From Pannonibacter sp. XCT-53 (lineage in GTDB: Bacteria; Pseudomonadota; Alphaproteobacteria; Rhizobiales; Stappiaceae), in contig NZ_JAABLQ010000001.1 of the NCBI RefSeq assembly GCF_009915765.1, positions 744,001-808,000 on the forward strand: 64,000 bases of DNA, in the 5' to 3' direction. Below, in pieces: positions 11,917 to 22,709 of the stretch. The first letter of the stretch is position 1, and every line of letters begins with the position of its first letter. The position numbers and the translations under genes were made by a program. Under the pieces are notes generated by a model. It was not told the DNA's origin. It worked only from the letters and a program-made list of their open reading frames with translations, and did no database searches.

Positions 11917-12111
11917 ATGGCGAACACCAAAAAGACCATTACGGTCGAACAGATCGGCAGCCCGATCCGCCGTCCGGCGGATCAGCGGGCAACCCTGATC
12001 GGTCTCGGCCTGAACAAGATGCACCGCCGTTCGACGCTGGAAGACACCCCAGCGGTTCGCGGCATGATCCACAAGGTCCAGCACCTGGTCCGCGTCGTCG
12101 ACGAAGCGTGA
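11917..12111 (+). CDS. rpmD: 50S ribosomal protein L30
   Basis: L30 is a small 23S rRNA-binding protein. The 64-residue product has the signature [23 protein letters not shown] and the C-terminal [13 protein letters not shown]. It lies between rpsE and rplO as in other proteobacteria. Confidence 0.96.
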   Translation: MANTKKTITVEQIGSPIRRPADQRATLIGLGLNKMHRRSTLEDTPAVRGMIHKVQHLVRVVDEA

Positions 12112-12130
12112 TAGGGCAGGAGACAGATCA

Positions 12131-12601
12131 ATGAACCTCAATGATCTTCGGGATAATCCCGGCGCCACCAAGAACCGCACCCGCGTCGGTCGCGGTATCG
12201 GTTCCGGCAAGGGCAAGACCGGTGGCCGCGGCGTCAAGGGCCAGAAGTCCCGCTCCGGCGTGGCGATCAAGGGCTTTGAAGGCGGTCAGATGCCGCTGCA
12301 TCGGCGCCTGCCGAAGCGTGGCTTCACCAACATCTTCGCCAAGGACTTCAACATCGTCTCGCTCGGCCGTGTCCAGCAGGCGATTGACGAAGGCAAGCTG
12401 GATGCCAAGGCGGTCGTGACCGTCGAGGCGCTGAAGGCTGCCGGCGTGCTGAAGCGCCTGCGCGACGGCGTCCGTCTGCTGGCCGATGGCGAGCTGAAGG
12501 CTGCCGTGTCCTTCGAGATCGCTGGCGCGTCCAAGTCGGCGATCGAAGCGGTCGAAAAGGCCGGCGGCAAGGTTGTCGTTCTCGGAGCTCAGGCCGAATA
12601 G
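12131..12601 (+). CDS. rplO: 50S ribosomal protein L15
   Basis: L15 is a late-assembly 50S protein. The 156-residue product starts [20 protein letters not shown] and has the glycine-rich N-terminal arm ([19 protein letters not shown]) that penetrates 23S rRNA. It starts 19 bp after rpmD with a GGAGA ribosome site and precedes secY. Confidence 0.97.
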   Translation: MNLNDLRDNPGATKNRTRVGRGIGSGKGKTGGRGVKGQKSRSGVAIKGFEGGQMPLHRRLPKRGFTNIFAKDFNIVSLGRVQQAIDEGKLDAKAVVTVEALKAAGVLKRLRDGVRLLADGELKAAVSFEIAGASKSAIEAVEKAGGKVVVLGAQAE

Positions 12602-12647
12602 GCCTGGGCTTCCCCCCGTATTCCGACAGCTAAATCCGGAGCAGGGC

Positions 12648-13982
12648 ATGGCATCGGCTGCCGAACAACTCGCGGCAAATTTAAATTTCTCGGCTTTCGC
12701 GAAGGCTGAAGAACTCAAGAAGCGCATCTGGTTCACGCTGGGGGCGCTTTTGGTTTATCGGCTTGGCACTTACATTCCGCTGCCAGGCATCAACCCGGAC
12801 GCATTTGCCCAGGCCTTCAGTCAGGCCCAGTCCGGCATCATCGGCATGTTCAACATGTTCGCCGGCGGTGCCGTCGAGCGCATGGCGATCTTTGCCCTCG
12901 GCATCATGCCGTATATCTCGGCTTCCATCATCATGCAGCTGATGACGACGGTTGTTCCGTCGCTCGAGGCGCTGAAGAAGGAAGGCGAGCAGGGCCGCAA
13001 GGTCATCAACCAGTACACCCGCTACGGCACGCTGCTGCTGGCGGTGGTGCAGGCCTATGGCATTGCCGTCGGCCTTGAAGGGGCTGCGAATGTCGTGTCC
13101 GATCCGGGCATGTTCTTCCGCATCTCCGCGGTGATCACCCTGACCGGCGGCACCATGTTCCTGATGTGGCTGGGTGAGCAGATCACCTCGCGCGGCATCG
13201 GCAACGGCATCTCGCTGATCATCTTTGCCGGCATTGTCGCGGGCCTGCCGACGGCCATCGTCTCCACGCTGGAGCTCGGCCGCCAGGGCGCGCTGGCCAC
13301 CTGGATCATCCTGATGGTGATCGTGCTCGCCATCGTCGTGATCGCCCTGATCGTCTTCATGGAGCGGGCCCAGCGTCGGCTGCTGATCCAGTATCCGAAG
13401 CGCACGGTCGGCAACAAGATGTTCGAGGGCAACACCTCGTTCCTGCCGCTGAAGCTCAACACGGCCGGCGTGATCCCGCCGATCTTCGCGTCGTCGCTGC
13501 TGCTCGTGCCGGCCACGATTTCCGGCTTCTCGGCCGGCGGGTCGAGCAACGAATGGCTGACCACGATCACGGCGCTGCTTGGCCACGGCCAGCCGCTCTA
13601 CATGATCCTTTATGCGGTCATGATCGTGTTCTTCTGCTTCTTCTACACGGCCATCGTGTTCAATCCGACCGAGACGGCCGACAACCTGAAGAAGCACGGC
13701 GGGTTCATTCCGGGCATCCGCCCTGGCGAACGGACGGCGCAGTATATCGACTTCGTCCTGACCCGCGTGACCGTCGTCGGTGCGATCTACATCACCGCCG
13801 TCTGTCTCTTACCCGAATTCCTAATTTCCGCGACCGGCGTTCCGTTCTATTTCGGAGGGACTTCGCTGCTGATCGTCGTAAGTGTGACGATGGATACCGT
13901 TTCCCAGATTCAGGGCCATCTGCTTGCGCACCAGTATGAAGGACTTGTGAAGAAGGCGAAGCTGAGGGGGAAGCGGAGATGA
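12648..13982 (+). CDS. secY: Protein translocase subunit SecY
   Basis: SecY is the inner-membrane channel of the Sec translocon, working with SecE/SecG and SecA. The ATG at 12648 gives 444 residues; an open frame begins inside rplO, but the extra N-terminus is not conserved. About ten membrane spans are visible, as are the plug-region start (LPGINPD), the cytoplasmic loop [17 protein letters not shown] and a C-terminal [10 protein letters not shown] tail. The stop overlaps the adk start (ATGA), the usual secY-adk order. Confidence 0.97.
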   Translation: MASAAEQLAANLNFSAFAKAEELKKRIWFTLGALLVYRLGTYIPLPGINPDAFAQAFSQAQSGIIGMFNMFAGGAVERMAIFALGIMPYISASIIMQLMTTVVPSLEALKKEGEQGRKVINQYTRYGTLLLAVVQAYGIAVGLEGAANVVSDPGMFFRISAVITLTGGTMFLMWLGEQITSRGIGNGISLIIFAGIVAGLPTAIVSTLELGRQGALATWIILMVIVLAIVVIALIVFMERAQRRLLIQYPKRTVGNKMFEGNTSFLPLKLNTAGVIPPIFASSLLLVPATISGFSAGGSSNEWLTTITALLGHGQPLYMILYAVMIVFFCFFYTAIVFNPTETADNLKKHGGFIPGIRPGERTAQYIDFVLTRVTVVGAIYITAVCLLPEFLISATGVPFYFGGTSLLIVVSVTMDTVSQIQGHLLAHQYEGLVKKAKLRGKRR

Positions 13983-14584
13983 GGCTTATTCTGGTCGGAC
14001 CACCTGGCGCGGGGAAGGGGACCCAGGCGACCCGTCTGGTTGCAAAGCATGGCATTCCGCAGCTGTCGACCGGGGACATGCTCCGCGCTGCAGTTGCGGC
14101 CGGCACGCCGGTCGGGCTCAAGGCCAAGGCCGTGATGGATGCCGGTGGTCTGGTGTCCGACGACATTGTCGTCGGGATCATCCGCGACCGCATCGGCGAG
14201 GCGGATGCCCGCAAGGGGTTCATCCTCGACGGGTTTCCGCGGACGATTGCCCAGGCCGAGGCGCTTCGGGACATGCTGTCGGAGAACGGCATCGGTCTTG
14301 ATGCGGTGATCGAGCTGCGGGTGGACCAGAGCAAGCTGGTGTCGCGCATCATCAACCGCGCCGACGAGGCCCGGGCCGCCGGTCAGCCGGTGCGCAAGGA
14401 TGACGACCCGGAGGTGTTCAAGCAGCGCCTCGAGGCCTACAACCGCGACACGGCGGTGGTCATTCCCTTCTACGAGAAGAGTGGCCTGCTCACCGTGATC
14501 GACGGCATGATGCCGATCGACGATGTCAGCGCGGCCATTGCGGATGTTCTCGCAAAGCTTGACGAAAGCGTTGAGACCCGCTAA
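13979..14584 (+). CDS. adk: Adenylate kinase, short-lid form
   Basis: Adenylate kinase interconverts ATP + AMP and two ADP in the cytoplasm. The 201-residue protein has the P-loop [10 protein letters not shown] at residues 7-16 and the DGFPRT motif. The LID is short, without the roughly 25-residue zinc-type insertion. The region around [20 protein letters not shown] is typical of alphaproteobacterial short-lid enzymes. Its start overlaps the secY stop by 4 bp. Confidence 0.97.
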   Translation: MRLILVGPPGAGKGTQATRLVAKHGIPQLSTGDMLRAAVAAGTPVGLKAKAVMDAGGLVSDDIVVGIIRDRIGEADARKGFILDGFPRTIAQAEALRDMLSENGIGLDAVIELRVDQSKLVSRIINRADEARAAGQPVRKDDDPEVFKQRLEAYNRDTAVVIPFYEKSGLLTVIDGMMPIDDVSAAIADVLAKLDESVETR

Positions 14585-14595
14585 ACGACGCGCTC

Positions 14596-14643
14596 TAATC
14601 CAAAAGATTATGTGCCGGTCCCGCCAGAATCGGGGTCGGCACA
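14596..14643 (+). promoter_or_regulatory. Two consecutive hairpins between adk and rpsM
   Basis: The 167-bp adk-rpsM gap starts with a small hairpin (taatc / gatta, 14596-14610). A 12-bp stem follows immediately (14611-14622 with 14632-14643, two G-U wobbles, 9-nt loop). Only TTCTG follows, so termination would be weak. The position at the spc/alpha junction suggests an attenuator, a processing site, or a target for ribosomal-protein autoregulation. The structure is visible; the role is inferred. Confidence 0.5.
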
Positions 14644-14751
14644 TTCTGTGCTGGTAGCAACCAGCCACCTCACTCCCGCAAGGGCCGGGCTCCACCGGAC
14701 GCGGGGAATTGCAACGGGGCAGCCTTGTGGCTGCCAAACATGGAGACGATC

Positions 14752-15120
14752 GTGGCACGTATTGCTGGCGTCAACATTCCGACGAACAAGCGCGTGGTCA
14801 TCGCGCTTCAGTACATTCACGGCATTGGCCCGAAGTTCGCGCAGGAAATCATCGAGAAGGTGAACATCGCTGCGGACCGTCGCGTCAACCAGCTGTCTGA
14901 CGCCGAAGTCCTCGCCATCCGCGAGACCATCGACCGCGACTACCTCGTGGAAGGTGACCTGCGTCGCGAGACCGCGATGAACATCAAGCGCCTGATGGAC
15001 CTCGGCTGCTACCGCGGCCTGCGTCATCGCCGTGGCCTGCCGGTCCGCGGTCAGCGCACCCATACGAACGCCCGGACCCGCAAGGGCCCTGCGAAGCCGA
15101 TCGCCGGCAAGAAGAAGTAA
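14752..15120 (+). CDS. rpsM: 30S ribosomal protein S13
   Basis: S13 contacts the P-site tRNA and 50S bridges from the 30S head. GTG 14752 is preferred because it gives the usual 122 residues beginning with the conserved [10 protein letters not shown] and has GGAG 6 bp upstream. An ATG four codons earlier is also in frame. The C-terminal block [20 protein letters not shown] is diagnostic. Confidence 0.95.
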   Translation: MARIAGVNIPTNKRVVIALQYIHGIGPKFAQEIIEKVNIAADRRVNQLSDAEVLAIRETIDRDYLVEGDLRRETAMNIKRLMDLGCYRGLRHRRGLPVRGQRTHTNARTRKGPAKPIAGKKK

Positions 15121-15187
15121 TCCGGCGCATCAGCTGGTGGAGCCGCCGGCACTACGGCGGTGCAGATATCGAAAGTAAGGACAGACT

Positions 15188-15577
15188 ATGGCTAAGGACA
15201 CGACGCGCGTGCGTCGCCGCGAACGCAAGAACATCTCTTCTGGCGTCGCTCACGTGAACTCCACGTTCAACAACACCATGATCACCATCACCGATGCCCA
15301 GGGCAACGCGATCTCGTGGTCGTCGGCCGGCGCGCTCGGCTTCAAGGGCTCGCGCAAGTCGACCCCGTATGCCGCGCAGGTTGCCGCCGAGGATGCCGCC
15401 CGCAAGGCGGCCGAGCATGGCATGCGCACCCTGGAAGTCGAGGTCCGTGGTCCGGGTTCGGGCCGTGAGTCCGCGCTGCGTGCGCTTCAGGCCGCTGGCT
15501 TCCTGATCACGTCGATCCGTGACGTCACGCCGATCCCGCACAACGGCTGCCGTCCGCGCAAGCGTCGTCGCGTCTGA
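15188..15577 (+). CDS. rpsK: 30S ribosomal protein S11
   Basis: S11 forms the 30S platform near the E site. The 129-residue product has the conserved [19 protein letters not shown] and [20 protein letters not shown] segments. It is 67 bp downstream of rpsM with AAGGACAG upstream. No rpsD (S4) lies in this alpha block, as is normal for alphaproteobacteria. Confidence 0.98.
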   Translation: MAKDTTRVRRRERKNISSGVAHVNSTFNNTMITITDAQGNAISWSSAGALGFKGSRKSTPYAAQVAAEDAARKAAEHGMRTLEVEVRGPGSGRESALRALQAAGFLITSIRDVTPIPHNGCRPRKRRRV

Positions 15578-15662
15578 GACCTCACGTCTTGGATATTGGT
15601 TTCCTCCAATGGCGAAGAATGGCTGGCACTAGGTCCAGCGGGACAGCCGAAGGGGTAAGAAC

Positions 15663-16685
15663 GTGACCATTCAGAAGAACTGGCAAGAGCTGATCAAGCC
15701 GAACAAGCTGGAGGTGAAGCCGGGTGAGAACCCGCGTTTCGTCGCCACCGTGATCGCCGAGCCGCTGGAGCGGGGCTACGGTCTGACGCTGGGCAACGCC
15801 CTGCGCCGGATCCTTCTGTCCTCGCTGCAGGGCGCTGCCGTCACCGCGGTGCAGATCGACGGCGTGCTGCATGAGTTCTCCTCGATCCCGGGCGTGCGCG
15901 AGGACGTGACGGACATCATCCTGAACGTCAAGGAAATCGCCATCCGCATGGAAGGCGAGGGTCCGAAGCGCATGGTCGTGCGCAAGGCGGGTCCGGGCGT
16001 CGTCACTGCCGGCGACATCCAGACCGTCGGCGACGTGGAGGTGCTGAACCCGGATCTCGTGCTCTGCACGCTGGACGAGGGCGCTGAAATCCGCATGGAG
16101 TTCACGGTCAACACGGGCAAGGGCTATGTCCCGGCCGACCGGAACCGTCCGGAAGATGCGCCGATCGGCCTGATCCCGGTGGACAGCCTGTACTCGCCGG
16201 TCAAGAAGGTGTCCTACAAGGTGGAAAACACCCGTGAAGGACAGGTTCTCGACTACGACAAGCTCACGCTGACCGTGGAAACCGATGGATCGGTGAAGCC
16301 GGATGACGCCGTGGCCTATGCCGCCCGCATCCTGCAGGACCAGCTGTCGATTTTCGTCAACTTCGAGGAGCCCAAGCGCGAAGTGGCCGAGGACACCGTC
16401 CCGGAACTCGCGTTCAACCCGGCGCTGCTCAAGAAGGTGGACGAGCTCGAGCTGTCCGTTCGTTCGGCAAACTGCCTCAAGAACGACAACATCGTCTACA
16501 TCGGCGACCTCATCCAGAAGACCGAAGCAGAGATGCTGCGCACTCCGAACTTTGGTCGCAAGTCGCTCAACGAGATCAAGGAAGTTCTCGCCCAGATGGG
16601 TCTCCACCTGGGGATGGACGTGCCGAACTGGCCGCCGGAGAACATCGAGGATCTCGCCAAGCGTTACGAAGATCATCAGTACTGA
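15663..16685 (+). CDS. rpoA: DNA-directed RNA polymerase subunit alpha
   Basis: The alpha subunit dimerises to nucleate RNA polymerase assembly. Its C-terminal domain contacts UP elements and activators. The GTG at 15663 gives 340 residues ([16 protein letters not shown]). The N-terminal dimerisation domain contains [18 protein letters not shown]. The C-terminal domain (about residues 255-330) contains [16 protein letters not shown] and the helix-hairpin-helix [13 protein letters not shown]. It sits between rpsK and rplQ as expected. Confidence 0.98.
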   Translation: MTIQKNWQELIKPNKLEVKPGENPRFVATVIAEPLERGYGLTLGNALRRILLSSLQGAAVTAVQIDGVLHEFSSIPGVREDVTDIILNVKEIAIRMEGEGPKRMVVRKAGPGVVTAGDIQTVGDVEVLNPDLVLCTLDEGAEIRMEFTVNTGKGYVPADRNRPEDAPIGLIPVDSLYSPVKKVSYKVENTREGQVLDYDKLTLTVETDGSVKPDDAVAYAARILQDQLSIFVNFEEPKREVAEDTVPELAFNPALLKKVDELELSVRSANCLKNDNIVYIGDLIQKTEAEMLRTPNFGRKSLNEIKEVLAQMGLHLGMDVPNWPPENIEDLAKRYEDHQY

Positions 16686-16769
16686 GGGCGCAAGCGCCCC
16701 GGTCAAGGTTCAACCAGGCGCGACGCGTCGCACGCGCCGCCTGAAGTCTAAAGTCAAAAGGAGAGGGCC

Positions 16770-17195
16770 ATGCGCCACGGGAAATCCGGCCGCAAGCTCG
16801 GCCGCACATCGAGCCACCGCAACGCGATGTTCGCCAACATGGCAGCGTCGCTGATCGAACACGAGGCAATCATCACCACCCTGCCGAAGGCAAAGGAGAT
16901 GAAGCCGATCATGGACAAGCTGGTCACGCTCGGCAAGCGCGGCGACCTGCATGCCCGCCGTCAGGCGATCTCGCAGATCCGCGACGTCGAGATGGTCCGC
17001 AAGCTGTTCGACACGCTGGCTCCGCGTTACAAGGAGCGCAACGGCGGCTACACCCGCGTCGTCAAGGCGGGCTTCCGCTACGGCGACAGCGCGCCGATGG
17101 CCGTGATCGAGCTGGTCGATCGCGACCAGAGCGCCCGCGGTGCCGCCGACCGCGCCCGCGTCGCTGCCGAGCAGGCTGCTGAGAACGCTGCGTAA
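16770..17195 (+). CDS. rplQ: 50S ribosomal protein L17
   Basis: L17 is a 50S protein near the tunnel exit. The 141-residue product starts [17 protein letters not shown], the family signature, and has an alanine-rich C-terminal extension (about residues 118-141). It is the last gene of the ribosomal block and is followed by a strong terminator. Confidence 0.97.
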   Translation: MRHGKSGRKLGRTSSHRNAMFANMAASLIEHEAIITTLPKAKEMKPIMDKLVTLGKRGDLHARRQAISQIRDVEMVRKLFDTLAPRYKERNGGYTRVVKAGFRYGDSAPMAVIELVDRDQSARGAADRARVAAEQAAENAA

Positions 17196-17222
17196 GTTTC
17201 ACCGGCTTCGGTGAGTGTCAAA

Positions 17223-17245
17223 GGCGGGCTTCGGCCCGCCTTTTT
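17223..17245 (+). terminator. Intrinsic terminator after rplQ
   Basis: A 7-bp GC stem (ggcgggc / gcccgcc) with a UUCG tetraloop is followed directly by five T residues. This is a textbook rho-independent terminator, ending the ribosomal transcription unit 28 bp after the rplQ stop. Confidence 0.95.
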
Positions 17246-17368
17246 CTTTTCCGCGTCCAGTCTTGTGCGAAGATGTTTTGGCACTTCCGCACGAGGAACG
17301 CGTTATCGCGTTGTTAAGGTTGCAGGGCACATTCTCGCCCCACTTCTTGTCAGTGGGGTTGGGACTAC

Positions 17369-19549
17369 ATGTCTGCATCTAGCAATGTGCCGCAGCGATC
17401 GAGCCGTCTGCGTCGACTGTCCGTAATCATTCCCGGTCTCACGCTAGGGTTGGTCTTTGCTGCCTGTACGGCGGTTGGCGTGATCGGCTATCACACCGGC
17501 CGCGACGGGCTCGAGGCGGCCGCGAAATCCGAGCTGGAGCTCATCGCCAAGTCCCGGCAGGACCTCCTGGATGCCCGGTTTGCCGGTGTCGAGGCCGATC
17601 TGACCAACGTGGCCACCAGCGCCGGTGCGGCGCTGCTGATGAAGGATCTCGCCGGGACGCGGGTCAACATCGAGGCCGACCTGCCGGCGATCCGCGAGTA
17701 TTACCAGCCCCAGGGGGCGGACGCTGCCACCCGGGCGTCCCGCACCGGCTCCGACAACAAGACCATGTATTCCTGGCGGCACAGCGAGCTGCATCCCGCC
17801 TTCATGAACACCTGGAAGCTCGGGGGCTACGGCGACATCTACGGCGTGTTGCCGGATGGCTATGTGCTCTATTCGGTGACCAAGGGCAGCGATTTCCTTG
17901 TGAGCGTGCAGGATCCGGCGCTGGCCGGGTCGGGTCTGGCCAAGGCGGTTGCGGCGGCGGCGGCCCAGTCGGCCGGCGGGCAGGTGATGACCGAGGTCGC
18001 GCCCTATGCGGCGGCCGGCAATGCGCCCTCGTTCTTCGTCGCCGAGCCGGTGTTCGTCGAGGCCTTCGGCGAGAGCAAGTTCATGGGTGTCATGGCCATG
18101 CGCATCGGCACCGAGCTGATTGACCGCATCCTGTCCGACCGGGAGGGCATGGGCGAGACCGGGCAGAGCTATCTGGTCGGCGAGGGCGGTGTCGTCCTGT
18201 CGAACATGCCGCTGTCCGCCCAGCCGACCGCCCTCGTTGCCCGCAACAGCTCGGCGCCGGTGATGGCGGCGCTGTCGGGGGGCGACGGCTTCGGCGAGGT
18301 GACCGGCGATGACGGCGTCACCCGGATCGTCGTGGCCCGTCCGGTCTCCTTCATGGGCAAGACCTTTGCCGTGGTTGCCGAGAAGTCGCAGGCCGAGGCG
18401 ATGGCTGGCGTGACCGCGATGCGCGACCGGATGATGATGTGGACGCTGATCACCCTGGCCGTGGCCGGTGTCATCGCGCTGGTCTTTGCGCTGAGCATCA
18501 CCCGGCCGCTGTCGCTGCTGGTCAAGGCGCTGGAGTCCATCGCTGCCGGAAACCTCAACGCCGACATCTCCGCGGCGCGCCGGCGGGACGAGATCGGGGA
18601 GATCGGCCGTGCCGTCGTGGCGATCCGCGAGAATGCGGCTGCCGAGCAGGAGCGCCGCACGCAGGAAGAGGCCGCCCGTGGTCGCAGCATCGGTCAGCAG
18701 CGCAAGGCCCTGCTTGCCAATCTGGCCAGCGAGTTCGAGGCGACGGTGGGCAAGGTGGTCGATGCCGTGTCCCACTCGGCCCAGTCGCTGCAGGGGGCGG
18801 CGCGCGACGTGCAGCAGCTCACCGCCGTCGCTGGCGACAGTGCCGCCCGCGCGGCCGACATGTCCAACCAGGCCATGGAAGAGGTGCAGTCGATTGCCTC
18901 CGCATCCGACCAGCTCTCCGGCTCTATCCGTCAGATCAGCGAGCTGATCCACCGCTCGTCCTCCGTGGCCCAGACGGCCACCGTGCGGGCCCAGGCGACC
19001 AACCAGACCGTCCTGTCGCTTGCGGAGGCCGCCAACCGCATCGGCGAGGTGGTGACGCTCATCTCCGACATTGCCGACCAGACCAACCTGCTGGCGCTGA
19101 ATGCCACCATCGAGGCAGCCCGGGCCGGGGAGGCGGGGCGCGGATTTGCGGTCGTGGCCTCCGAGGTGAAGGAGCTTGCCTCCCAGACGGGTCGCGCCAC
19201 CGGCGAGATCCAGCAGCAGATCGACGCCATCCGCGCCGCCACCGACGATGCGGTGACAGCCATCGGCGAGATCCAGGAGACGATCCGCGACATCACCATG
19301 TCGGTGACCGAGGTCTCCTCCGCCGTCGAGGAGCAGAGTGCGGCGACCCAGGGCATCGCCAACAACACCCAGCGCGCCGCGCGCGGCACGGCGGAAGTCA
19401 CCAGCAACATCCGGCGCGTCAACGAGGTCACCGACCGCACGGGCAGCGCGGCGACGGGCTTCGTGGCCTCGGCCGAGGACTTGTCGAAGCAGGCGAGCCA
19501 TCTGGACCAGGAGGTTCGCGCCTTTCTCGCCCAGGTGCGCTCCGCCTGA
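17369..19549 (+). CDS. Methyl-accepting chemotaxis protein
   Basis: This 726-residue inner-membrane chemoreceptor signals to CheA/CheW. A membrane segment is near residues 22-44, followed by a large periplasmic ligand domain (about 45-345; Cache-like by layout). A second membrane segment (about 351-372), a HAMP domain ([19 protein letters not shown]) and a long coiled-coil signalling domain follow. The conserved hairpin tip [20 protein letters not shown] is near residue 570. No CheR-tethering pentapeptide is seen at the C-terminus. The ligand is unknown. It is transcribed on its own; a 6-bp stem (17338-17358) lies in its leader. Confidence 0.9.
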   Translation: MSASSNVPQRSSRLRRLSVIIPGLTLGLVFAACTAVGVIGYHTGRDGLEAAAKSELELIAKSRQDLLDARFAGVEADLTNVATSAGAALLMKDLAGTRVNIEADLPAIREYYQPQGADAATRASRTGSDNKTMYSWRHSELHPAFMNTWKLGGYGDIYGVLPDGYVLYSVTKGSDFLVSVQDPALAGSGLAKAVAAAAAQSAGGQVMTEVAPYAAAGNAPSFFVAEPVFVEAFGESKFMGVMAMRIGTELIDRILSDREGMGETGQSYLVGEGGVVLSNMPLSAQPTALVARNSSAPVMAALSGGDGFGEVTGDDGVTRIVVARPVSFMGKTFAVVAEKSQAEAMAGVTAMRDRMMMWTLITLAVAGVIALVFALSITRPLSLLVKALESIAAGNLNADISAARRRDEIGEIGRAVVAIRENAAAEQERRTQEEAARGRSIGQQRKALLANLASEFEATVGKVVDAVSHSAQSLQGAARDVQQLTAVAGDSAARAADMSNQAMEEVQSIASASDQLSGSIRQISELIHRSSSVAQTATVRAQATNQTVLSLAEAANRIGEVVTLISDIADQTNLLALNATIEAARAGEAGRGFAVVASEVKELASQTGRATGEIQQQIDAIRAATDDAVTAIGEIQETIRDITMSVTEVSSAVEEQSAATQGIANNTQRAARGTAEVTSNIRRVNEVTDRTGSAATGFVASAEDLSKQASHLDQEVRAFLAQVRSA

Positions 19550-19651
19550 TCGGCCCGGCCGGCGCTTGGCATTGCGCCGCCCGCTTCCTATCTGGCATGT
19601 ATCGGATCCGGCCCTCGCGGCCGGATTCGTCGTTCTGGATGGAGGAATGCC

Positions 19652-21136
19652 ATGGGGCTGCCCGAACCGCTTGCGACCGGTCTGAACCGTCTGGCCCGTG
19701 CGGCCGGCCTTGTTGCCGGTGCGACCGTGCTGACGCTTGCCGCCGCGCTGCAGCCCCCCGGCCACGGGGCAGCTTTCGCCCAGGCCCTGACCCAGGAACG
19801 CGTCGTTCCGGCGACCCAGGCTCAGATCACCCTGTCCTTCGCCCCGATCGTCAAGACCGTGGCGCCGGCCGTGGTCAACGTCTATGCCAGCCGCATGGTG
19901 CAGCAGCCGGTCTCGCCCTTCTTCGACGATCCGTTCTTCCGCCGGTTCTTCGGCGACCAGATCCCGGGGGCGAACCGGCCGCGCCAGCGCATGGAATCCT
20001 CCCTCGGCTCCGGCGTGATCATCTCGGCCGATGGTGTCATCATCACCAACCACCATGTCATCAAGGATGCGGACGAGGTGCGGGTGGCCCTGTCCGACCG
20101 GCGCGAGTTCGATGCCGACATCATCCTCAAGGATGAGCGGACCGATCTCGCGGTGCTGCGCATCCGCGAGGGCGATGGCGACTTTCCGAATGTGGAGTTC
20201 GCCGATTCGGATTCGCTGGCGGTCGGCGACATCGTGCTTGCCATTGGCAATCCCTTCGGTGTCGGCCAGACGGTGACCCAGGGCATCGTGTCCGCCCTTG
20301 CGCGCACGCGCGTCGGCATCACGGACTACCAGTTCTTCATCCAGACCGATGCGGCCATCAACCCGGGCAACTCGGGCGGTGCGCTGGTCGACATGCAGGG
20401 CCGGCTCGTCGGCATCAACACCGCCATCTTCTCGCGCGGCGGCGGGTCCAACGGCATCGGTTTTGCCATTCCGGCGAACATGGTCCGTTTCGTGGCCAAT
20501 TCCGCCATCACGGCCGGCAAGATCCAGCGGCCCTGGCTCGGGGCCACAGTCCAGGTCGTCTCCGCCGAGATCGCCGAAAGCCTCGGACTTGACCGGCCGC
20601 GCGGCGTGCTGGTCACCCGCGTCTTTGCCGGCTCGCCGGCGGCGCGCGCCGGTCTCAAGGTCGGTGACCTGATCACCGCCGTTGACGGCGCCGAGGTGCT
20701 CGACCCGGATTCCTTCGGCTATCGCTTCGCCACCAAGACGCTCGGCGGCACCTCGACCTTCACGCTCCAGCGCGGGGGACGGGACACCACTGCCGATGTG
20801 GCGCTCGTGGCCGCGCCGGAGACGACGCCGCGCGACGCCCGTGTCATCCGCACCTATTCGCCCTTCGAGGGCGCGACCGTCATGAACCTGTCGCCGGCCG
20901 TGGCCGAGGAGATCGGTCTGGAGGTGCTGGAGGAGGGCGTCGTCATCACCGAGGTGGCGGAAGGGTCTCCGGCCGCCCAAGTGGGGCTGCAGATCGGCGA
21001 CATCGTCGTCTCGGTCAATGAGGAGCGCGTCGAGACCACGGCGGGCCTCGAGCGCGCCGCGCGGCGTCAGCCGCGGCTGTGGCGGCTCGAGATCAAGCGT
21101 GGCGGCGAGATCTCGCGCATCGTGCTGCGCGGCTGA
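19652..21136 (+). CDS. Do/DegQ-family periplasmic serine protease
   Basis: This is an envelope quality-control endopeptidase of the HtrA family. The N-terminus has a signal or anchor segment (about residues 17-36). The trypsin-like domain carries the catalytic triad His135 (TNHHVI), Asp165 (TDLAVLRI) and Ser241 (NPGNSGGAL). Two PDZ domains follow (about 285-375 and 395-490). At 494 residues it is a standard Do-type length. rarA starts 3 bp after the stop, so the two genes are co-transcribed although no functional link is known. Confidence 0.93.
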   Translation: MGLPEPLATGLNRLARAAGLVAGATVLTLAAALQPPGHGAAFAQALTQERVVPATQAQITLSFAPIVKTVAPAVVNVYASRMVQQPVSPFFDDPFFRRFFGDQIPGANRPRQRMESSLGSGVIISADGVIITNHHVIKDADEVRVALSDRREFDADIILKDERTDLAVLRIREGDGDFPNVEFADSDSLAVGDIVLAIGNPFGVGQTVTQGIVSALARTRVGITDYQFFIQTDAAINPGNSGGALVDMQGRLVGINTAIFSRGGGSNGIGFAIPANMVRFVANSAITAGKIQRPWLGATVQVVSAEIAESLGLDRPRGVLVTRVFAGSPAARAGLKVGDLITAVDGAEVLDPDSFGYRFATKTLGGTSTFTLQRGGRDTTADVALVAAPETTPRDARVIRTYSPFEGATVMNLSPAVAEEIGLEVLEEGVVITEVAEGSPAAQVGLQIGDIVVSVNEERVETTAGLERAARRQPRLWRLEIKRGGEISRIVLRG

Positions 21137-21139
21137 GCC

Positions 21140-22447
21140 ATGACCGACCTCTTTGCCTCCGCTGCCCCGCCTGCCGGACCGCGGCCGCTGGCGGACCGTC
21201 TGAGGCCCCGGCGGCTGGAGGATGTGGTCGGCCAGGATCACCTGCTCGGGCCGGACGGAACGCTGTCGCGCATGCTGCGGACGCGGACCCTCGGGTCGCT
21301 GATCTTCTGGGGGCCGCCGGGCACCGGCAAGACCACGATCGCGCGCCTGCTGGCCGATGCGACCGATCTCGGCTTCGAGCAGATCTCGGCGATCTTCTCC
21401 GGCGTTGCCGATCTCAAGAAGGTCTTCGAGGCGGCGCGGGCCCGCCGCATGGGCGGGCGCGGCACGCTGCTCTTCGTCGACGAGATCCACCGCTTCAACC
21501 GCGCCCAGCAGGACAGCTTCCTGCCGGTGATGGAGGACGGCACCATCACGCTCGTCGGGGCGACGACGGAAAACCCCTCCTTCGAGCTGAATGCCGCGCT
21601 CCTGTCGCGCTCGCATGTCATGACCTTCCGGTCCCTTGATGCGGAGGCCATCGGCCGGCTGCTGGCGCGGGCGGAAGCGGAGGAGGGCCGCCCCTTGCCC
21701 CTCGACGCGGACGCGCGCGCCGTGCTCGTCCGCATGGCTGACGGGGACGGGCGGGCGTCGCTGACGCTGGCCGAAGACGTCTGGCGGGCGGCCGAACCGG
21801 GCGAGGTCTTCGATGCGGCCCGGCTGCAGGACATCGTCCAGCGGCGCGCGCCGATCTACGACAAGAGCCAGGACGGCCATTACAACCTGATTTCCGCCCT
21901 GCACAAGTCGGTGCGCGGCTCCGATCCCGACGCCGCACTCTACTGGTTCTGCCGAATGCTGGACGGGGGCGAGGATCCGCTCTACCTGGCCCGCCGGCTG
22001 GTGCGCATGGCGGTCGAGGACATCGGTCTGGCCGATCCCCAGGCGCTGGTGCAGGCCAATGCCGCACGCGATGCCTACCAGATGCTGGGCTCGCCGGAGG
22101 GGGAGCTGGCGCTCGCCCAGTGCGTCGTCTATCTCGCCACCGCGCCGAAATCCAACGGCGTCTATGTCGCCTATAAGGCGGCTGTCCGCGCGGCCAAGGC
22201 CAATGGCTCGCTGCTGCCGCCCAAGCATATCCTCAACGCGCCGACCAAGCTCATGAAGACCGAAGGCTACGGCGAAGGCTATGCCTACGACCACGACGCC
22301 CCGGATGCCTTCTCGGGGCAGAACTACTTCCCCGAGAGCATGGGGCGGCAGACCTTCTACGATCCGCCGGAACGCGGCTTCGAGCGGGAGATCCGCAAGC
22401 GTCTGGACTACTGGGCGCGCCTGCGCCGCGAGCGCGGCCACACCTGA
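21140..22447 (+). CDS. rarA: Replication-associated recombination protein A (RarA/MgsA family)
   Basis: RarA is a AAA+ ATPase related to clamp loaders and to eukaryotic WRNIP1, acting at stalled replication forks. The 435-residue product has the N-terminal RPRRLEDVVGQDHLLG, Walker A GPPGTGKTT, a Walker B-type LLFVDEIHRFNRAQQD and the sensor region GATTENPSF. The C-terminal MgsA tetramerisation domain ends with PESMGRQTFYDPPERGFE. It starts 3 bp after the Deg-type protease gene. Confidence 0.95.
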   Translation: MTDLFASAAPPAGPRPLADRLRPRRLEDVVGQDHLLGPDGTLSRMLRTRTLGSLIFWGPPGTGKTTIARLLADATDLGFEQISAIFSGVADLKKVFEAARARRMGGRGTLLFVDEIHRFNRAQQDSFLPVMEDGTITLVGATTENPSFELNAALLSRSHVMTFRSLDAEAIGRLLARAEAEEGRPLPLDADARAVLVRMADGDGRASLTLAEDVWRAAEPGEVFDAARLQDIVQRRAPIYDKSQDGHYNLISALHKSVRGSDPDAALYWFCRMLDGGEDPLYLARRLVRMAVEDIGLADPQALVQANAARDAYQMLGSPEGELALAQCVVYLATAPKSNGVYVAYKAAVRAAKANGSLLPPKHILNAPTKLMKTEGYGEGYAYDHDAPDAFSGQNYFPESMGRQTFYDPPERGFEREIRKRLDYWARLRRERGHT

Positions 22448-22709
22448 CGCGCCCGGCGGGCCCGCACCCGGGCCCGTCTCCCGTCCCGGGTCCGATCGCA
22501 GCCTGGGGCCCGGCCCCGACCTGTCGACCCCGTCCCGGCAAGCCGGCATCTTAGCAAAGCCGAAAGGGCCGTCATGAAACCATGATGGAGGAGGAGGAGG
22601 GTCATTCGCGCGGGCGCTGCCCTGGCGGCGCGGCGCGGGAGACCGGACGGGGCGGAGGCCGGTGTGGCGCCACCCTGACGGCGACCCTGCGTGGGATCGG
22701 GGGGACAGG

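Noticed and set aside
17276..17292. TTTTGGCACTTCCGCAC as a sigma-54 promoter of the first chemoreceptor
   Set aside because: The GG and GC elements are 7 rather than 10 bases apart, so the -24/-12 spacing fails.
17444..22549. A 1701-codon open frame on the minus strand
   Set aside because: It runs antisense through a chemoreceptor, a Deg-type protease and rarA, all well-supported genes. High GC content at third codon positions keeps the opposite frame open. The translation is low-complexity and matches no family.
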